DNA from: Bdellovibrio sp. CG22_combo_CG10-13_8_21_14_all_39_27
GTDB lineage: Bacteria > Bdellovibrionota > Bacteriovoracia > Bacteriovoracales > Bacteriovoracaceae
Assembly (NCBI GenBank): GCA_002786715.1
Contig: PCTW01000094.1
Coordinates: forward strand, 9,563 to 42,680
DNA length: 33,118 bases
Direction of reading: 5' to 3'
The notes under the pieces were generated by a model. That model saw only the letters and a list, made by a program, of their open reading frames with translations. It searched no databases and had not been told where the DNA came from. Positions 24,279-32,625 of this stretch are shown here, in pieces. The position numbers and the translations under genes were made by a program. Each line of letters starts with the position of its first letter. Position 1 is the first letter of the stretch.

Positions 24279-25068
24279 CTTGTGACCTCTTACTAAGTTT
24301 CAAATTCTTGTTAAAAAAGATTAAAACCTCTTTGCCAGAATTGACGTATGCAATGGTTAAGTTCTTCTCACCCGACTCTTCAATCGTCTCTTTGACATTA
24401 TTGGCAGTATTCATAATTCCACCCATCACCTTGTTTTTAGCGTTGTTCCTAGAGACTTCTCCAAAAGGTGTCTGTATTCGATCCTTTGCCACTTCGAGAA
24501 CACCTTGAAGAAATGCAGAGAGTGAAGAAGTCAAAAAGGCCTTCTCTTCTCCTGAATAAAAATAGTCGGCAATAACTCCTTCCGCTCCGTCCATGTCCCA
24601 GATATCAATGTCAACTTCATATTCTTCGTCATTTAAGACCAGTAAATTACAATGAGCTGGTACTCGTTTTTGAAAGCTGTATCCTAGACACCTTATTTCG
24701 GCTCCCTCTAAAAGATCATCATCATTTCCAAGTCGTACAATGAATTTTGACGGTTTAACATTCATTGCTAAAATGGAATTTAAGACGATTCCCTTTACTC
24801 TCTTTAGAGCAACAACTTTTTCATTCTTCTTGCGTAAAATGACGTTCTTCTCTTGTCGCTCTAGAATCTCAAAGAGTTTATTGTCCTCGGAAATAAGTTG
24901 CCCTAAGAGTATTTCCTGCTGACTTGTCCTTCTTTGGAGCGACCTTTTTGAAACTGAACCTACTGAAGCTTTAGACGAATGTTCATAGTCATAGAGCTCT
25001 TGACTATCTAACTCAATAAATCCTGCTATTGCTAAGTAAGGAATCATGAAGAGAACAAGTATTTTCAT
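24271..25068 (-). CDS. VirB10/TraB/TrbI-like T4SS core protein, short form
   Basis: 265 residues. The region about 95-215 resembles the C-terminal beta-barrel of VirB10: VKGIVLNSILAMNVKPSKFIVRL, a CLGYSFQKRVPAHCNLLVL pair of strands with two cysteines, VDIDIWDMDGAEGVIADYF, then SSLSAFLQGVLEVA for the helical segment that in VirB10 crosses the outer membrane. Unlike normal VirB10 (about 380-480 residues) there is no cytoplasmic tail, inner-membrane helix or proline-rich linker: the N-terminus is a cleavable-looking signal (MKILVLFMIPYLAIAG). It follows the VirB9-like gene (4-bp overlap) in the expected 8-9-10 order. Confidence 0.72.
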   Translation of the reverse strand: MKILVLFMIPYLAIAGFIELDSQELYDYEHSSKASVGSVSKRSLQRRTSQQEILLGQLISEDNKLFEILERQEKNVILRKKNEKVVALKRVKGIVLNSILAMNVKPSKFIVRLGNDDDLLEGAEIRCLGYSFQKRVPAHCNLLVLNDEEYEVDIDIWDMDGAEGVIADYFYSGEEKAFLTSSLSAFLQGVLEVAKDRIQTPFGEVSRNNAKNKVMGGIMNTANNVKETIEESGEKNLTIAYVNSGKEVLIFFNKNLKLSKRSQDE

Positions 25069-25547
25069 AAAGCTCTCCCATTCAGATAGATCAGCTTTTC
25101 ATTAACATAAACAGGAGGGCCCTTTGAGATATAACTCTTATCTTTAACAATGAGTTCGTTAACTTTGATTGCTCTTTTTGTTTTATTCACAAAAAAGAGA
25201 GACATTGGACATTCAAAGAGCTGGTAGTCCGATGTTTCTTTTATCAAGGAAAAGTAGGAACATTTCTTAGCATCATGTATTTCAATATCCTTATCTGAAA
25301 ACTCTTCATTGTAGGTTACGTTGAAATGAAACTTCTCATTTTTTAAAAAGGTTATAAAATTTCGACTGAATCCCTTTCTCTTCGGTTCAAAGACAAGACT
25401 TTGCCCCTTATTGAGTTCATAAATTTTAAAATCTCCCTCTTGGCCTCCAACGTAGTCATTAATTCGATCTGAAAACGTAATCGAGGTTAAATGCGCCATA
25501 GAGAGGAACACGGTAAAAATTTGATTCTTAAAGATAAAGTAAGTCAT
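25065..25547 (-). CDS. Putative VirB9/TraK-like T4SS component
   Basis: 160 residues with an excellent ribosome binding site (AAGGAGGTGA) and a hydrophobic, signal-like start (FTVFLSMAHLTSITFS). The mature part is beta-rich: DFKIYELNKGQSLVFEPKRKG, FITFLKNEKFHFNVTY, then a cysteine pair region CSYFSL...FECPMSLFF and a C-terminal VNEKLIYLNGRAL. The pattern of a ligand-like segment followed by NFITFLKNEKFHF is like the N-terminal half of VirB9/TraK (TNLxVxTxxxxYxF). It is much shorter than VirB9 (about 270-300). Placement between VirB8-like and VirB10-like genes, with 4-bp overlaps on both sides, supports the call; sequence alone would not. Confidence 0.55.
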   Translation of the reverse strand: MTYFIFKNQIFTVFLSMAHLTSITFSDRINDYVGGQEGDFKIYELNKGQSLVFEPKRKGFSRNFITFLKNEKFHFNVTYNEEFSDKDIEIHDAKKCSYFSLIKETSDYQLFECPMSLFFVNKTKRAIKVNELIVKDKSYISKGPPVYVNEKLIYLNGRAL

Positions 25548-25999
25548 TTGTCACCTCCTTCGACGATTCTCCACTGATAAGGGGAGACGATTTTTTGTCC
25601 TCTTACATCAAAGATTCGATGCAAATGATCAAACTTGGAATTCTTCTCTAATGTCACGGCATAGCTTCTATATCCCTTAGAGTCTTTTGCAATAACATCG
25701 CAGTGAAGCCCGTTAACCATTTTGACAAGAGTAATATCCTCAACTTCAAAGTGTGTTGCTTTTAAGTCATCAAGAACTTTTTGATGGACAAGTTTCTTTG
25801 TAGAATTATTCTCAAAAATGCTCTTCATTCCAAAATAGCAGGCCTCAAAACTTGAAAAGCTTTCATCGCTTTGTTTTAAATTTATGTAAGTTCCGATTCC
25901 TAGTAGGATTAGATTGAGAAAGACGCTCACTACTGCGACGATCATTAGTGGTTTTTTCAGATCTTTTATCGACTTTTCCAGACTTTGATATTTTTGCAT
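25544..25999 (-). CDS. Putative VirB8/TraE-like inner-membrane T4SS protein
   Basis: 151 residues. A short cytoplasmic N-terminus, one transmembrane helix (about 18-38, MIVAVVSVFLNLILLGIGTYI) and a periplasmic domain of about 110 residues give the TraE/VirB8 layout; TraE is about 190 residues. GAGAG lies six bases before the ATG. The start lies 137 bp inside the VirB6-like gene, an unusually long overlap, in a different frame. The periplasmic domain includes DITLVKMVNGLHCDVIAKD and a final YQWRIVEGG strand. Family membership is inferred from topology and from its place before the VirB9-like gene. Confidence 0.55.
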   Translation of the reverse strand: MQKYQSLEKSIKDLKKPLMIVAVVSVFLNLILLGIGTYINLKQSDESFSSFEACYFGMKSIFENNSTKKLVHQKVLDDLKATHFEVEDITLVKMVNGLHCDVIAKDSKGYRSYAVTLEKNSKFDHLHRIFDVRGQKIVSPYQWRIVEGGDK

Positions 26000-27194
26000 T
26001 TGAATCTCTCTCTATTGAATTTTGGTTATTTGATGTTGGGCCTAACCTAAAACGGATATCCCTTACTTTTGTTCCATTAGATGAAATGATGGACGATGCC
26101 CCCAAATCCTTTTGAACACTATTAATGAATTTACTCACATGCTCCATATCAGTGACTCTCTCCCCATGTATTGGATTCACCTCTCTTATGCTTCTAGACT
26201 TATTTGATCCCGAACCTTTAAACTTAGAAACGACTGTCCCTGAAGCTTTTGATGCTAATTTATAGCTTCCACCTAATACTTCTCTGGCCAATTTCATTCT
26301 AGGACTCAATGGCCCTCCTGATAAAACGGAGACTGCTGAACGAATGCCATTTTTCGGTAGATTCATGACATAATTGGCACCCATTGAAGCGATGATTCCC
26401 CCAGCAGAAGAAGCACCAGAGCCAGATAAAATCATGGTTCCAATTAAGGGAGTGAAGGCAATAAATATCGTCATAATAAAAAGCAGCGATGTTCCCAACA
26501 TTGAGCCACCAATAATCTGTCCAGAGACATAACCCTTATTGATCTCAGTTCCGATCATGGAAATGATAAAAACCAAAATATGGGGAACAATTAAGCACCA
26601 AACATAACTAAGAGTAGCTCCACGAAGCACACTGCCCATTGCTGGAAACATATAAAGCAGACAGGGAATCCCAATCAATCCGTAACCTAAATAATAGACA
26701 AGCGAGTAAACTACTTTAAGGATTATAAAACAGAGCTTTGTGATGAAATATATGGTGACAGTAAAGGCGTCGTTCACAAAAGAATCAAATAAATGATACT
26801 TTAAAAAAGCGAAGGTTCCAGTCAGGGTATTTCTGTCTTTATAAAACTTCCTAAATTGATCTTCATACTTAATCTTATCCCAATGATTGACCCCATCAAA
26901 CATATCCATCAACAGAATATTACCTTGCTTCTGAGAAGATAAGATTTCATCGGCCACTTCCATCGAAGTCTCAATCGACTGATGATAAAAAGTTGTAACA
27001 CTCGTTAAGATTAGGATTGAAATAAAAGCTCGTTTTACCAAAGCAAAAGGCTCTAGCTGATCAAGATACTCAATTAAAATGGCCAGAATAAAGACGCTTG
27101 GAAGAAGGGCCAAGAAAAATGATCTGTATTCTTCTACTAATTGTCCTAAATCAATGCTTTCAATTAATAATAGCTCTCTAAGTACTGAGGTCAT
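25863..27194 (-). CDS. VirB6/TrbL-like polytopic T4SS membrane protein
   Basis: 443 residues. Several transmembrane segments are visible: about 28-45, 56-68, 145-165 (FTVTIYFITKLCFIILKVVYSLVYYLGYG), 175-190 (GIPCLLYMF), 200-220 (CLIVPHILVFIISMIG) and 235-260 (LLFIMTIFIAFTPLIGTMIL). A glycine/serine-rich loop (SGSGASSAGGII) and a long basic, hydrophilic C-terminal tail (about 290-443) follow. This is the form of VirB6/TrbL proteins that make the inner-membrane channel. GAGGGAAG precedes the ATG. It overlaps the VirB5-position gene by 4 bp; its tail region overlaps the VirB8-like gene by 137 bp. Confidence 0.75.
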   Translation of the reverse strand: MTSVLRELLLIESIDLGQLVEEYRSFFLALLPSVFILAILIEYLDQLEPFALVKRAFISILILTSVTTFYHQSIETSMEVADEILSSQKQGNILLMDMFDGVNHWDKIKYEDQFRKFYKDRNTLTGTFAFLKYHLFDSFVNDAFTVTIYFITKLCFIILKVVYSLVYYLGYGLIGIPCLLYMFPAMGSVLRGATLSYVWCLIVPHILVFIISMIGTEINKGYVSGQIIGGSMLGTSLLFIMTIFIAFTPLIGTMILSGSGASSAGGIIASMGANYVMNLPKNGIRSAVSVLSGGPLSPRMKLAREVLGGSYKLASKASGTVVSKFKGSGSNKSRSIREVNPIHGERVTDMEHVSKFINSVQKDLGASSIISSNGTKVRDIRFRLGPTSNNQNSIERDSNAKISKSGKVDKRSEKTTNDRRSSERLSQSNPTRNRNLHKFKTKR

Positions 27195-27883
27195 AGGCTT
27201 CCCTCGTGATTTGAAAGCGGATCAATTGATTGATTAATGCCAATCCAGTCGCGATAAAACTCTTCACGCCTAAGGTCTTCAAGTCCTTCACTTCTTTTCA
27301 GTGATAAATCAACTCTTTGATAATCAAGGTTATCTCTTCTCATTTTTGTAAGGATTTTACTTGAAAGGGCCGTATTCATTGCCGTATTCTGGACATGCTT
27401 ACTCATACTCCCTTCACTGGCACTCATGATCTCTTGATTATGGGCCTCCTCCTCATCCTTTAATGAATTTGAAACCTTCTCCCAATGACGATCCACAAAG
27501 TCTTGTGCTTCAAAAACGTCTCTGGCCATAAAATCAATATTTGCTTTTAACCCCTTAAGATTAAGTTTTAATCTCAGCATCATTTGATTGATTTCTTTTA
27601 GTCCATGCGGCCTCATTTTCTTGGCCTCAACAATATCTAAAACGTGTTGTTCGATCCTTCGAGCAATAAAATAGCGTCTCATCGCGATAAAGTTGTATTT
27701 ATCGATTTGATCACTGGTCTTTTTTGCCACCTCCAATATTTTGAGCGAATTTGAAACAGTTGACGAAGTATTAGATACCAACATCAAAAGGGCCGCAGTA
27801 TCAGAGTCAGGTAAAAATAAGCTTGATGCTCTAGCTCCAAATGTGAGAATCATTATTATTAAAACTAATTGTATCTTGTGCAT
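27191..27883 (-). CDS. Exported helical protein in VirB5 position
   Basis: 230 residues from ATG 27883, chosen because it gives a signal peptide (MHKIQLVLIIMILTFGARAS); the longer reading frame lies deeper in the VirB4 gene. The mature protein is almost entirely helical and rich in charged residues (ARRIEQHVLDIVEAKK, MMLRLKLNLKGLKANIDFMARDVFEAQDFVDRHW, SKILTKMRRDNLDYQRVDLSL). VirB5/TraC-type pilus-tip or adhesin proteins are secreted helical bundles of this size and sit between VirB4 and VirB6, as here. No signature residue proves it. It overlaps the VirB4 3' end by 53 bp and the VirB6-like gene by 4 bp. Confidence 0.6.
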   Translation of the reverse strand: MHKIQLVLIIMILTFGARASSLFLPDSDTAALLMLVSNTSSTVSNSLKILEVAKKTSDQIDKYNFIAMRRYFIARRIEQHVLDIVEAKKMRPHGLKEINQMMLRLKLNLKGLKANIDFMARDVFEAQDFVDRHWEKVSNSLKDEEEAHNQEIMSASEGSMSKHVQNTAMNTALSSKILTKMRRDNLDYQRVDLSLKRSEGLEDLRREEFYRDWIGINQSIDPLSNHEGSL

Positions 27884-29804
27884 ATTTAAGCCCCACAAAG
27901 GCATCGATGGCCTTTTTATTGTTTTCAAAAAAATCAGTATTTTTAGCTAAAAACCGATCTAGTCGTACTGACTCACCGGCTTCGGTGTGAAAAAGTTCGT
28001 GCTCTAAAGGTGTCAGATAGTTTCGAATGACCTTTCTAAATTTGTTATCAGTCGTCTTCAAATAACAATCACTAAAGATACCTTTTTCAAAATCAAGAGA
28101 GTTCACTTTATCGATGTCGTCTTGGGTTAGTTCTCCTCCGACATCAAGCTCTTGAGGAAAATAAACTTTAAAGTTACTGGTATTAGTAATTGCGAGAGAA
28201 AGATCTCCCTTTTTTCCCTTAAAGTCCTTAATCCCTTGAGTAAGTGCAATGGGGAAGGCTCCGCTCTTTCTAAAAGTTCTGAAACATTTTTCGACATAAG
28301 AGGAGTGTTCCTCTAAAAAATTCCAGCACTCATCAAATACAAGAATTTTTTCCTTTTCAGGAATATTCTTAAAATATTCCAAAAGATAGATGATGAGTGG
28401 AGAAATAATGCTTTTTGGATAACTTTCAATATCTACATAGAGAATTGGGAAAAACTCTAAAGGTTTATCTGTGACAAACTCTTTAATGTCTTCGAAGTAG
28501 TATCGAATTCCTTCGAAAAAATTATCAAGATAATTGAGAAAATCAATAAAGTTTCGCTCATTTGCTTTTTCCAGATAGTTCTTTATGTGAAAAAACAGCT
28601 CTCCTCGTTTTAATTTATCGAACTTATCCTTATCTGCGACTGATAAGATGATTTCTCGAAGATAGTGGGGATCATCAAACTGCATGAAGTTGATTCCAGA
28701 ATTGAGAACGTTCCCACCATGGTATTGAGTCAGCCTTTTAAATGATCCTCCCAAATCTAAAATAACTGTGGGGTGATCTATGATGAGATGATGAACCAAT
28801 TTGTTCACAAAAACTGATTTTCCGGCACCAGTGGTTCCAGTCACAAGCATGTTTCTATTTTTGATCTCTTTACAGAAGGGGTTGAAAAAGATTTCATTAT
28901 CGTTTTGATCGTGTAGCCTTACTCCCCGATCCATAAGAAATGATCGTCTTAGAGGCAGTAGATAGCGAAGATGTGACGTTTTATCTGTGTGTGTCCTTAC
29001 TCCAAGTGACGGCCTCACTCCTGGGATGAGTTCATTGAAAACAAAGGCCAGTCCAGATTTTCCTCTTTTCGGGTCATGCCCTTCAAGAAAGAGCTTTATT
29101 CCTTTTGATGCCATGGAACCTTGGAGAATCATTGCGAGTTCATTGACTTCAAAAGTTGAGTCACCTCTTAAAATAAAAAATAGTTCTATCTCAAAAATGG
29201 CCTCTTGCCCGTAGGCGAGATCATCAAGTAGTTCCTCTGCTTGTCGATATGCCCCCTCACTTACAACATCTCTTTTATTTTTACTAAAGCTGGTCAAATG
29301 GCGATCTCTAACCTTTTCAAGTTGCTTGACTGATTTTTCTTTAGAAACTTTCTTAACCTTTAAGACATAGTCCAGATCAAGAGGAATAAGGGATTCATCA
29401 ATTGATTTCTCTGAAAATTCTCTCACAGAGAAGACTTTGAGGTATTTACCGTTTATCAAAAGGTAATCATTAAAAATGCCAACATCAGAAATAATTTCAT
29501 TTGATTTGAAAAACTCTAGTAAATGATCTTTACACGGAAAAAATTCTATTCCTCTCAACTCAGGAATTGTTTGTTTATTGGTTTCAACAAAGTTTCTATT
29601 ATCGATTCGGTAAAACTTAAAATAGTGATCATCTGAGAGATAATTTAAGCTTCCTGAAATACCCTCAAAGAATCGCTCGCGCTCAAAGGGAGAATACTGC
29701 TCAAAATCGGGAGAAATCAACTCATAAAAGTATGCTACGTTACCATCGAGTGCTATAAGTTTATGATCATCTATTTCAACGATGGGAAAAGTTGCGCTAT
29801 TCAT
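27831..29804 (-). CDS. VirB4/TraC-family conjugation ATPase
   Basis: 657 residues. An N-terminal domain without motifs (about 1-290) contains the FEIELFFILRGDS and FVFNELIPGVRPSLGVRT segments typical of TraC/VirB4. The ATPase core has Walker A GTTGAGKS (323-330) followed by NKLVHHLIIDHPTVILDLGGSFKRL, Walker B KILVFDECWNFL (about 490-501), then FRTFRKSGAFPIALTQG, the arginine/Gln motif region. It energises pilus assembly and DNA transfer at the inner membrane. Somewhat short against TraC/VirB4 (about 790-870). AGGA lies about seven bases before ATG. It overlaps the VirB3-like gene by 8 bp. Confidence 0.92.
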   Translation of the reverse strand: MNSATFPIVEIDDHKLIALDGNVAYFYELISPDFEQYSPFERERFFEGISGSLNYLSDDHYFKFYRIDNRNFVETNKQTIPELRGIEFFPCKDHLLEFFKSNEIISDVGIFNDYLLINGKYLKVFSVREFSEKSIDESLIPLDLDYVLKVKKVSKEKSVKQLEKVRDRHLTSFSKNKRDVVSEGAYRQAEELLDDLAYGQEAIFEIELFFILRGDSTFEVNELAMILQGSMASKGIKLFLEGHDPKRGKSGLAFVFNELIPGVRPSLGVRTHTDKTSHLRYLLPLRRSFLMDRGVRLHDQNDNEIFFNPFCKEIKNRNMLVTGTTGAGKSVFVNKLVHHLIIDHPTVILDLGGSFKRLTQYHGGNVLNSGINFMQFDDPHYLREIILSVADKDKFDKLKRGELFFHIKNYLEKANERNFIDFLNYLDNFFEGIRYYFEDIKEFVTDKPLEFFPILYVDIESYPKSIISPLIIYLLEYFKNIPEKEKILVFDECWNFLEEHSSYVEKCFRTFRKSGAFPIALTQGIKDFKGKKGDLSLAITNTSNFKVYFPQELDVGGELTQDDIDKVNSLDFEKGIFSDCYLKTTDNKFRKVIRNYLTPLEHELFHTEAGESVRLDRFLAKNTDFFENNKKAIDAFVGLKYAQDTISFNNNDSHIWS

Positions 29805-30063
29805 GTAGATGTCCTAGTTTGTAGCTCCAGATAAGCATTTGTTTTCCTCTTAGTCCCAAAAAGAACCCCTTAGGGAACTTGTTTTCAATCAGTTTCAAAA
29901 TGAAATAGAGGAACGCATTAATGGCAAGAGATAAAATCCCCGAAACTTTCATCCATGAAAGGATCAAGTAGCTCCCACCAAGGATTACGAGATCAAATCT
30001 TGTAAAATTTCCTAAAATGGTTGCTCTTGATTTTAGTAATGTTGGAAAGGTTGCTTTATTCAT
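29797..30063 (-). CDS. VirB3/TraL-like T4SS protein
   Basis: 88 residues from ATG 30063 (a GTG lies directly before it). It starts with a short hydrophilic segment with FPTLLKSRATILGNFTRFDLVILGG, then one or two hydrophobic stretches (about 28-55, YLILSWMKVSGILSLAINAFLYFIL) and a basic C-terminus with KGFFLGLRGKQMLIWSYKLG. TraL/VirB3 proteins are about 90-110 residues, lie between pilin and VirB4 genes and bind VirB4. Both position and size fit exactly. AGAGGAAG precedes the start closely. The gene overlaps VirB4 by 8 bp. Confidence 0.8.
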   Translation of the reverse strand: MNKATFPTLLKSRATILGNFTRFDLVILGGSYLILSWMKVSGILSLAINAFLYFILKLIENKFPKGFFLGLRGKQMLIWSYKLGHLHE

Positions 30064-30072
30064 CACTTCCTC

Positions 30073-30381
30073 TTAGCTAAAACTCTGAATGATGTTGTTA
30101 ATAATTTCTAAACCAGTCGCCGAAAAAACGGTCAAAGCAAGAACATTGCCAACCTTCTTCTGGTATTCTTCTTGCTTAAAGTACGAGAGAATTACATACA
30201 GAATGAACGATGCTCCTGCCACGGCAGCAGATAAAGGGATCAGATAGGTAGTAGTGATGGTCTCAAAGCCATTTTTAAGCTTATTGAAGGCCAGAGCATT
30301 GGGAGAACTAATGATCGCGACATAAAGCGAAGTGAAGATTCCCCAAACCACGATTACAAAATCAAGAAAGACTCTTTTCAT
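30073..30381 (-). CDS. VirB2/TrbC-like conjugative pilin
   Basis: 102 residues. An N-terminal signal-type helix (FLDFVIVVWGIFTSLYVAIISSPNALAF) is followed by a short hydrophilic loop, then one hydrophobic segment YLIPLSAAVAGASFILYVILSYF (about 46-68), a basic loop KQEEYQKKVG and a second hydrophobic segment NVLALTVFSATGLEIINNII. This small two-helix hairpin after a signal is the VirB2/TrbC pilin layout. AGAGG lies about six bases before the ATG. It is first in the pilin-VirB3-VirB4 order, 9 bp before the VirB3-like gene. Confidence 0.75.
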   Translation of the reverse strand: MKRVFLDFVIVVWGIFTSLYVAIISSPNALAFNKLKNGFETITTTYLIPLSAAVAGASFILYVILSYFKQEEYQKKVGNVLALTVFSATGLEIINNIIQSFS

Positions 30382-30391
30382 ATTTACCTCT

Positions 30392-32263
30392 TTAGTTAAA
30401 ATGATTATTAATGGTTGAGCTTACAGTGACTGAGAAATCTAACTGATAGGAACGATTCTCTCCACGCTTAATAGCATTCCAATTGACTTGATGTTGCCAG
30501 CTTGCAAAGTCTCTTGATTCTACCGACACTGGCCACCCATTTTGTCCGGCCAGATTGACCGTTCCCGGAATACAGGAATACCAATCTCGCCCCGTCCAGT
30601 TAGAAAGCTTAATGCCAGAAAAGTTCGTGCCTTTTACAGCTTGTAACTTGAGAAAAATGACGTTCTCATCAAATTCCTTTAATTCTTTAATCTGATTAAT
30701 ATTATCGATCTCAATATGAAGATTCTCACCGACCCAAAAACTTTGCGCTTTCTTCTCTTTGATTAAATCGACAAGATTGAATTCATCTTGATTTATAAGA
30801 AGTTTAATTCTCGATACTTCTCCATTGAAATCCTTTGAAAAGGTGAATGCACTATCGATCGGTTCAAAGAAGCTAAACTCATGGTAACAAGTAAATTCCC
30901 GTGGACGACAATTACCGGAACATCCGCCAGCTCCACTTATTTGATCACTCCATCGTTTATTGATTTCACCCCACAACTTTTTAGGTTGGAGCTGAAATTC
31001 GATTTTTGAGTTGGGTGAAACGTTGCCCAAAGCATAAATTCTCTCACCATCTCCTGAAGATATGGCCTCTCCAAGCGACATGACTTTCTCATTGTCCTGA
31101 TTAGCCAGAACATTGCCTGTTAAGTAAGAAAGCGAAATGACATCTTTTGGTGTGTATTTGTGATCGAGATAATGCTGAATAAGTTTATTAGTAAAAATAT
31201 ACCACTTACCTTTTTTATCAAGCTCTCGAACTTCTGAGAGATAAGTAAACTCGGGAAGGTTTGATTCAAACTGTTCAATCTTTTCAAGTTTATTGTCAAC
31301 AATCGTTACTTTCTTGGGAAAAAGATTCTCTAAGATTTCACTAAAGCTTGCCGAACCTCCATTAACCCCAACATAGGCGACTCTCGATTCCAAGGGTGTA
31401 TTGTAGATGACTGGAATTGCCTTTGATTTAACATTTGAGAGCAAAGCTTGATAAGTTGTCTCTAACTCTGGAATATCAAAGTCAGCAAGCTCCGAAATGA
31501 TGAATTCACCTCGTTTGAGATAGTTTTCAAGAAGCAGGCTCTTTGGAACATTTGACAGTTGAACTTCAAATGTTTCGTTAACTCCTGCTTGAAAATTTCG
31601 CTCGATTATTTCTGACTTTAATAACTCATAGGACTCTCTTTCATAATCATAGTAATAAAAATTAAGTTTAAGATTCTTAATTTCTCTAAAACCAGAATTG
31701 GCCTTCAAACGAACTGAATTCTCTAGGGTTATTGAAATATCTTTAATTTCATCTAATTCAGAGTTATAAGATTTTCTAAAACTTAAAACCTGTTCTGAAT
31801 AAAACCTTGGATCAACTTCAGGAAAACTAACCCATGAAAGATCATGCTCAGATACTTCCCCCCAACTATGAGTTGAGAACTTACCAATATTGGCAGCATT
31901 TTTAAAACTCTCGTTTCTAATAAAGATATCCCCGACTCTATACTTAAAATCAGGATTATCTTGATGAACTTTGGTATCAATTAAAAACTCTTGATCCTCT
32001 TCACTTGTGCTTTGACCATAGAGAACCTTGATTTGATAGTTTTGAATAAAGCGAACTCGAACATCTGGAAGGTCAGAAATATGTGGATTCCTCCCCATTC
32101 TTTCTTCTTCATTGTCGCTCATCTGATCCCCGTCGGTATCAGTTCCAAGTCTTGATGAAATCCTTAAGTCTCTCTTATCTTCTTGAGTCGCCTCCCCATC
32201 GTTGCCCTTAAATGAGCAACTAAAAATTGTACCTAACAGCATTAACAAAATTATATTTTTCAC
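30392..32263 (-). CDS. Large lipoprotein with calcium-binding (TSP3-type) motif, T4SS operon
   Basis: 623 residues from a GTG at 32263, chosen because AAGGGAG lies seven bases before it and because the product then begins with a lipoprotein signal (MKNIILLMLLGTIFSC, Cys16). Residues about 40-55 (TDTDGDQMSDNEEER) form an Asp-rich calcium-binding loop of the thrombospondin type 3/dockerin kind, followed by NPHISDLP. The long remainder is beta-rich, with a cysteine cluster CSGNCRPREFTCYHE (about 468-482). Not recognised as a known Tra protein. It lies 10 bp before the pilin gene and is the largest protein after VirB4, so a surface-exposed conjugation factor, for example an adhesin, is plausible. 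That role is inferred. Confidence 0.65.
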   Translation of the reverse strand: MKNIILLMLLGTIFSCSFKGNDGEATQEDKRDLRISSRLGTDTDGDQMSDNEEERMGRNPHISDLPDVRVRFIQNYQIKVLYGQSTSEEDQEFLIDTKVHQDNPDFKYRVGDIFIRNESFKNAANIGKFSTHSWGEVSEHDLSWVSFPEVDPRFYSEQVLSFRKSYNSELDEIKDISITLENSVRLKANSGFREIKNLKLNFYYYDYERESYELLKSEIIERNFQAGVNETFEVQLSNVPKSLLLENYLKRGEFIISELADFDIPELETTYQALLSNVKSKAIPVIYNTPLESRVAYVGVNGGSASFSEILENLFPKKVTIVDNKLEKIEQFESNLPEFTYLSEVRELDKKGKWYIFTNKLIQHYLDHKYTPKDVISLSYLTGNVLANQDNEKVMSLGEAISSGDGERIYALGNVSPNSKIEFQLQPKKLWGEINKRWSDQISGAGGCSGNCRPREFTCYHEFSFFEPIDSAFTFSKDFNGEVSRIKLLINQDEFNLVDLIKEKKAQSFWVGENLHIEIDNINQIKELKEFDENVIFLKLQAVKGTNFSGIKLSNWTGRDWYSCIPGTVNLAGQNGWPVSVESRDFASWQHQVNWNAIKRGENRSYQLDFSVTVSSTINNHFN

Positions 32264-32276
32264 ATTTTCTCCCTTA

Positions 32277-32474
32277 TTATCTTGCCAACATAAATTCTGG
32301 ATCATTAACAATTCCTAAATAATCCTCGTCCATAATAATTCTTCTTCTTAAAGGGTCAGTCGTTGTCATCGACTCAATCGCTGTTGCTAATTGATTGACC
32401 TTGCCATTTTTTCGTCTCTCATTCTTTGTAATGAGATTAATAAATTTAATAAGCTCTTGTTTTAGTGTTTTCAT
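32277..32474 (-). CDS. Small protein of unknown function, T4SS operon
   Basis: 65 residues with a strong ribosome binding site (GGAGGAG, four bases before ATG). The start lies 29 bp within the preceding 59-residue frame and the stop lies 13 bp before the GTG of the large lipoprotein, so it is embedded in the operon. Composition is helical and basic: LKQELIKFINLITKNERRKNGK, then AIESMTTTDPLRRRIIMDEDYLG. No signal peptide and no family recognised. A regulatory or assembly role is possible but unsupported. Confidence 0.6.
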   Translation of the reverse strand: MKTLKQELIKFINLITKNERRKNGKVNQLATAIESMTTTDPLRRRIIMDEDYLGIVNDPEFMLAR

Positions 32475-32625
32475 GTGTCTCCTCCATTACCTTTCTTTTA
32501 ACTATGATTCCTTCAATGACCTTTGCTTGATTAATCAACTCGCTATTGAAGATGATTTCTTCATGTGAAAGTTCACCAAGCAGAGACCTAAACATTTCCT
32601 GAATAGTTTTGAGATTCATCTCCAT
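32446..32625 (-). CDS. Small helical protein (59 residues), T4SS operon
   Basis: A 59-codon frame on the minus strand starting at ATG 32625 with AAGGGAG nine bases before it. The sequence MEMNLKTIQEMFRSLLGE, SHEEIIFNSEL and INQAKVIEGIIVKRK is an amphipathic, charged helix pair, unlike noise. It overlaps the upstream 168-residue gene by 38 bp and the downstream 65-residue gene by 29 bp. Coding status is supported by the ribosome binding site and composition only. It may be a small regulator or partner. Confidence 0.45.
   Translation of the reverse strand: MEMNLKTIQEMFRSLLGELSHEEIIFNSELINQAKVIEGIIVKRKVMEETHENTKTRAY

Noticed and set aside
27741-27950. Plus-strand frame at the VirB4/VirB5 junction
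   Set aside because: Antisense to two overlapping real genes and without start signals.
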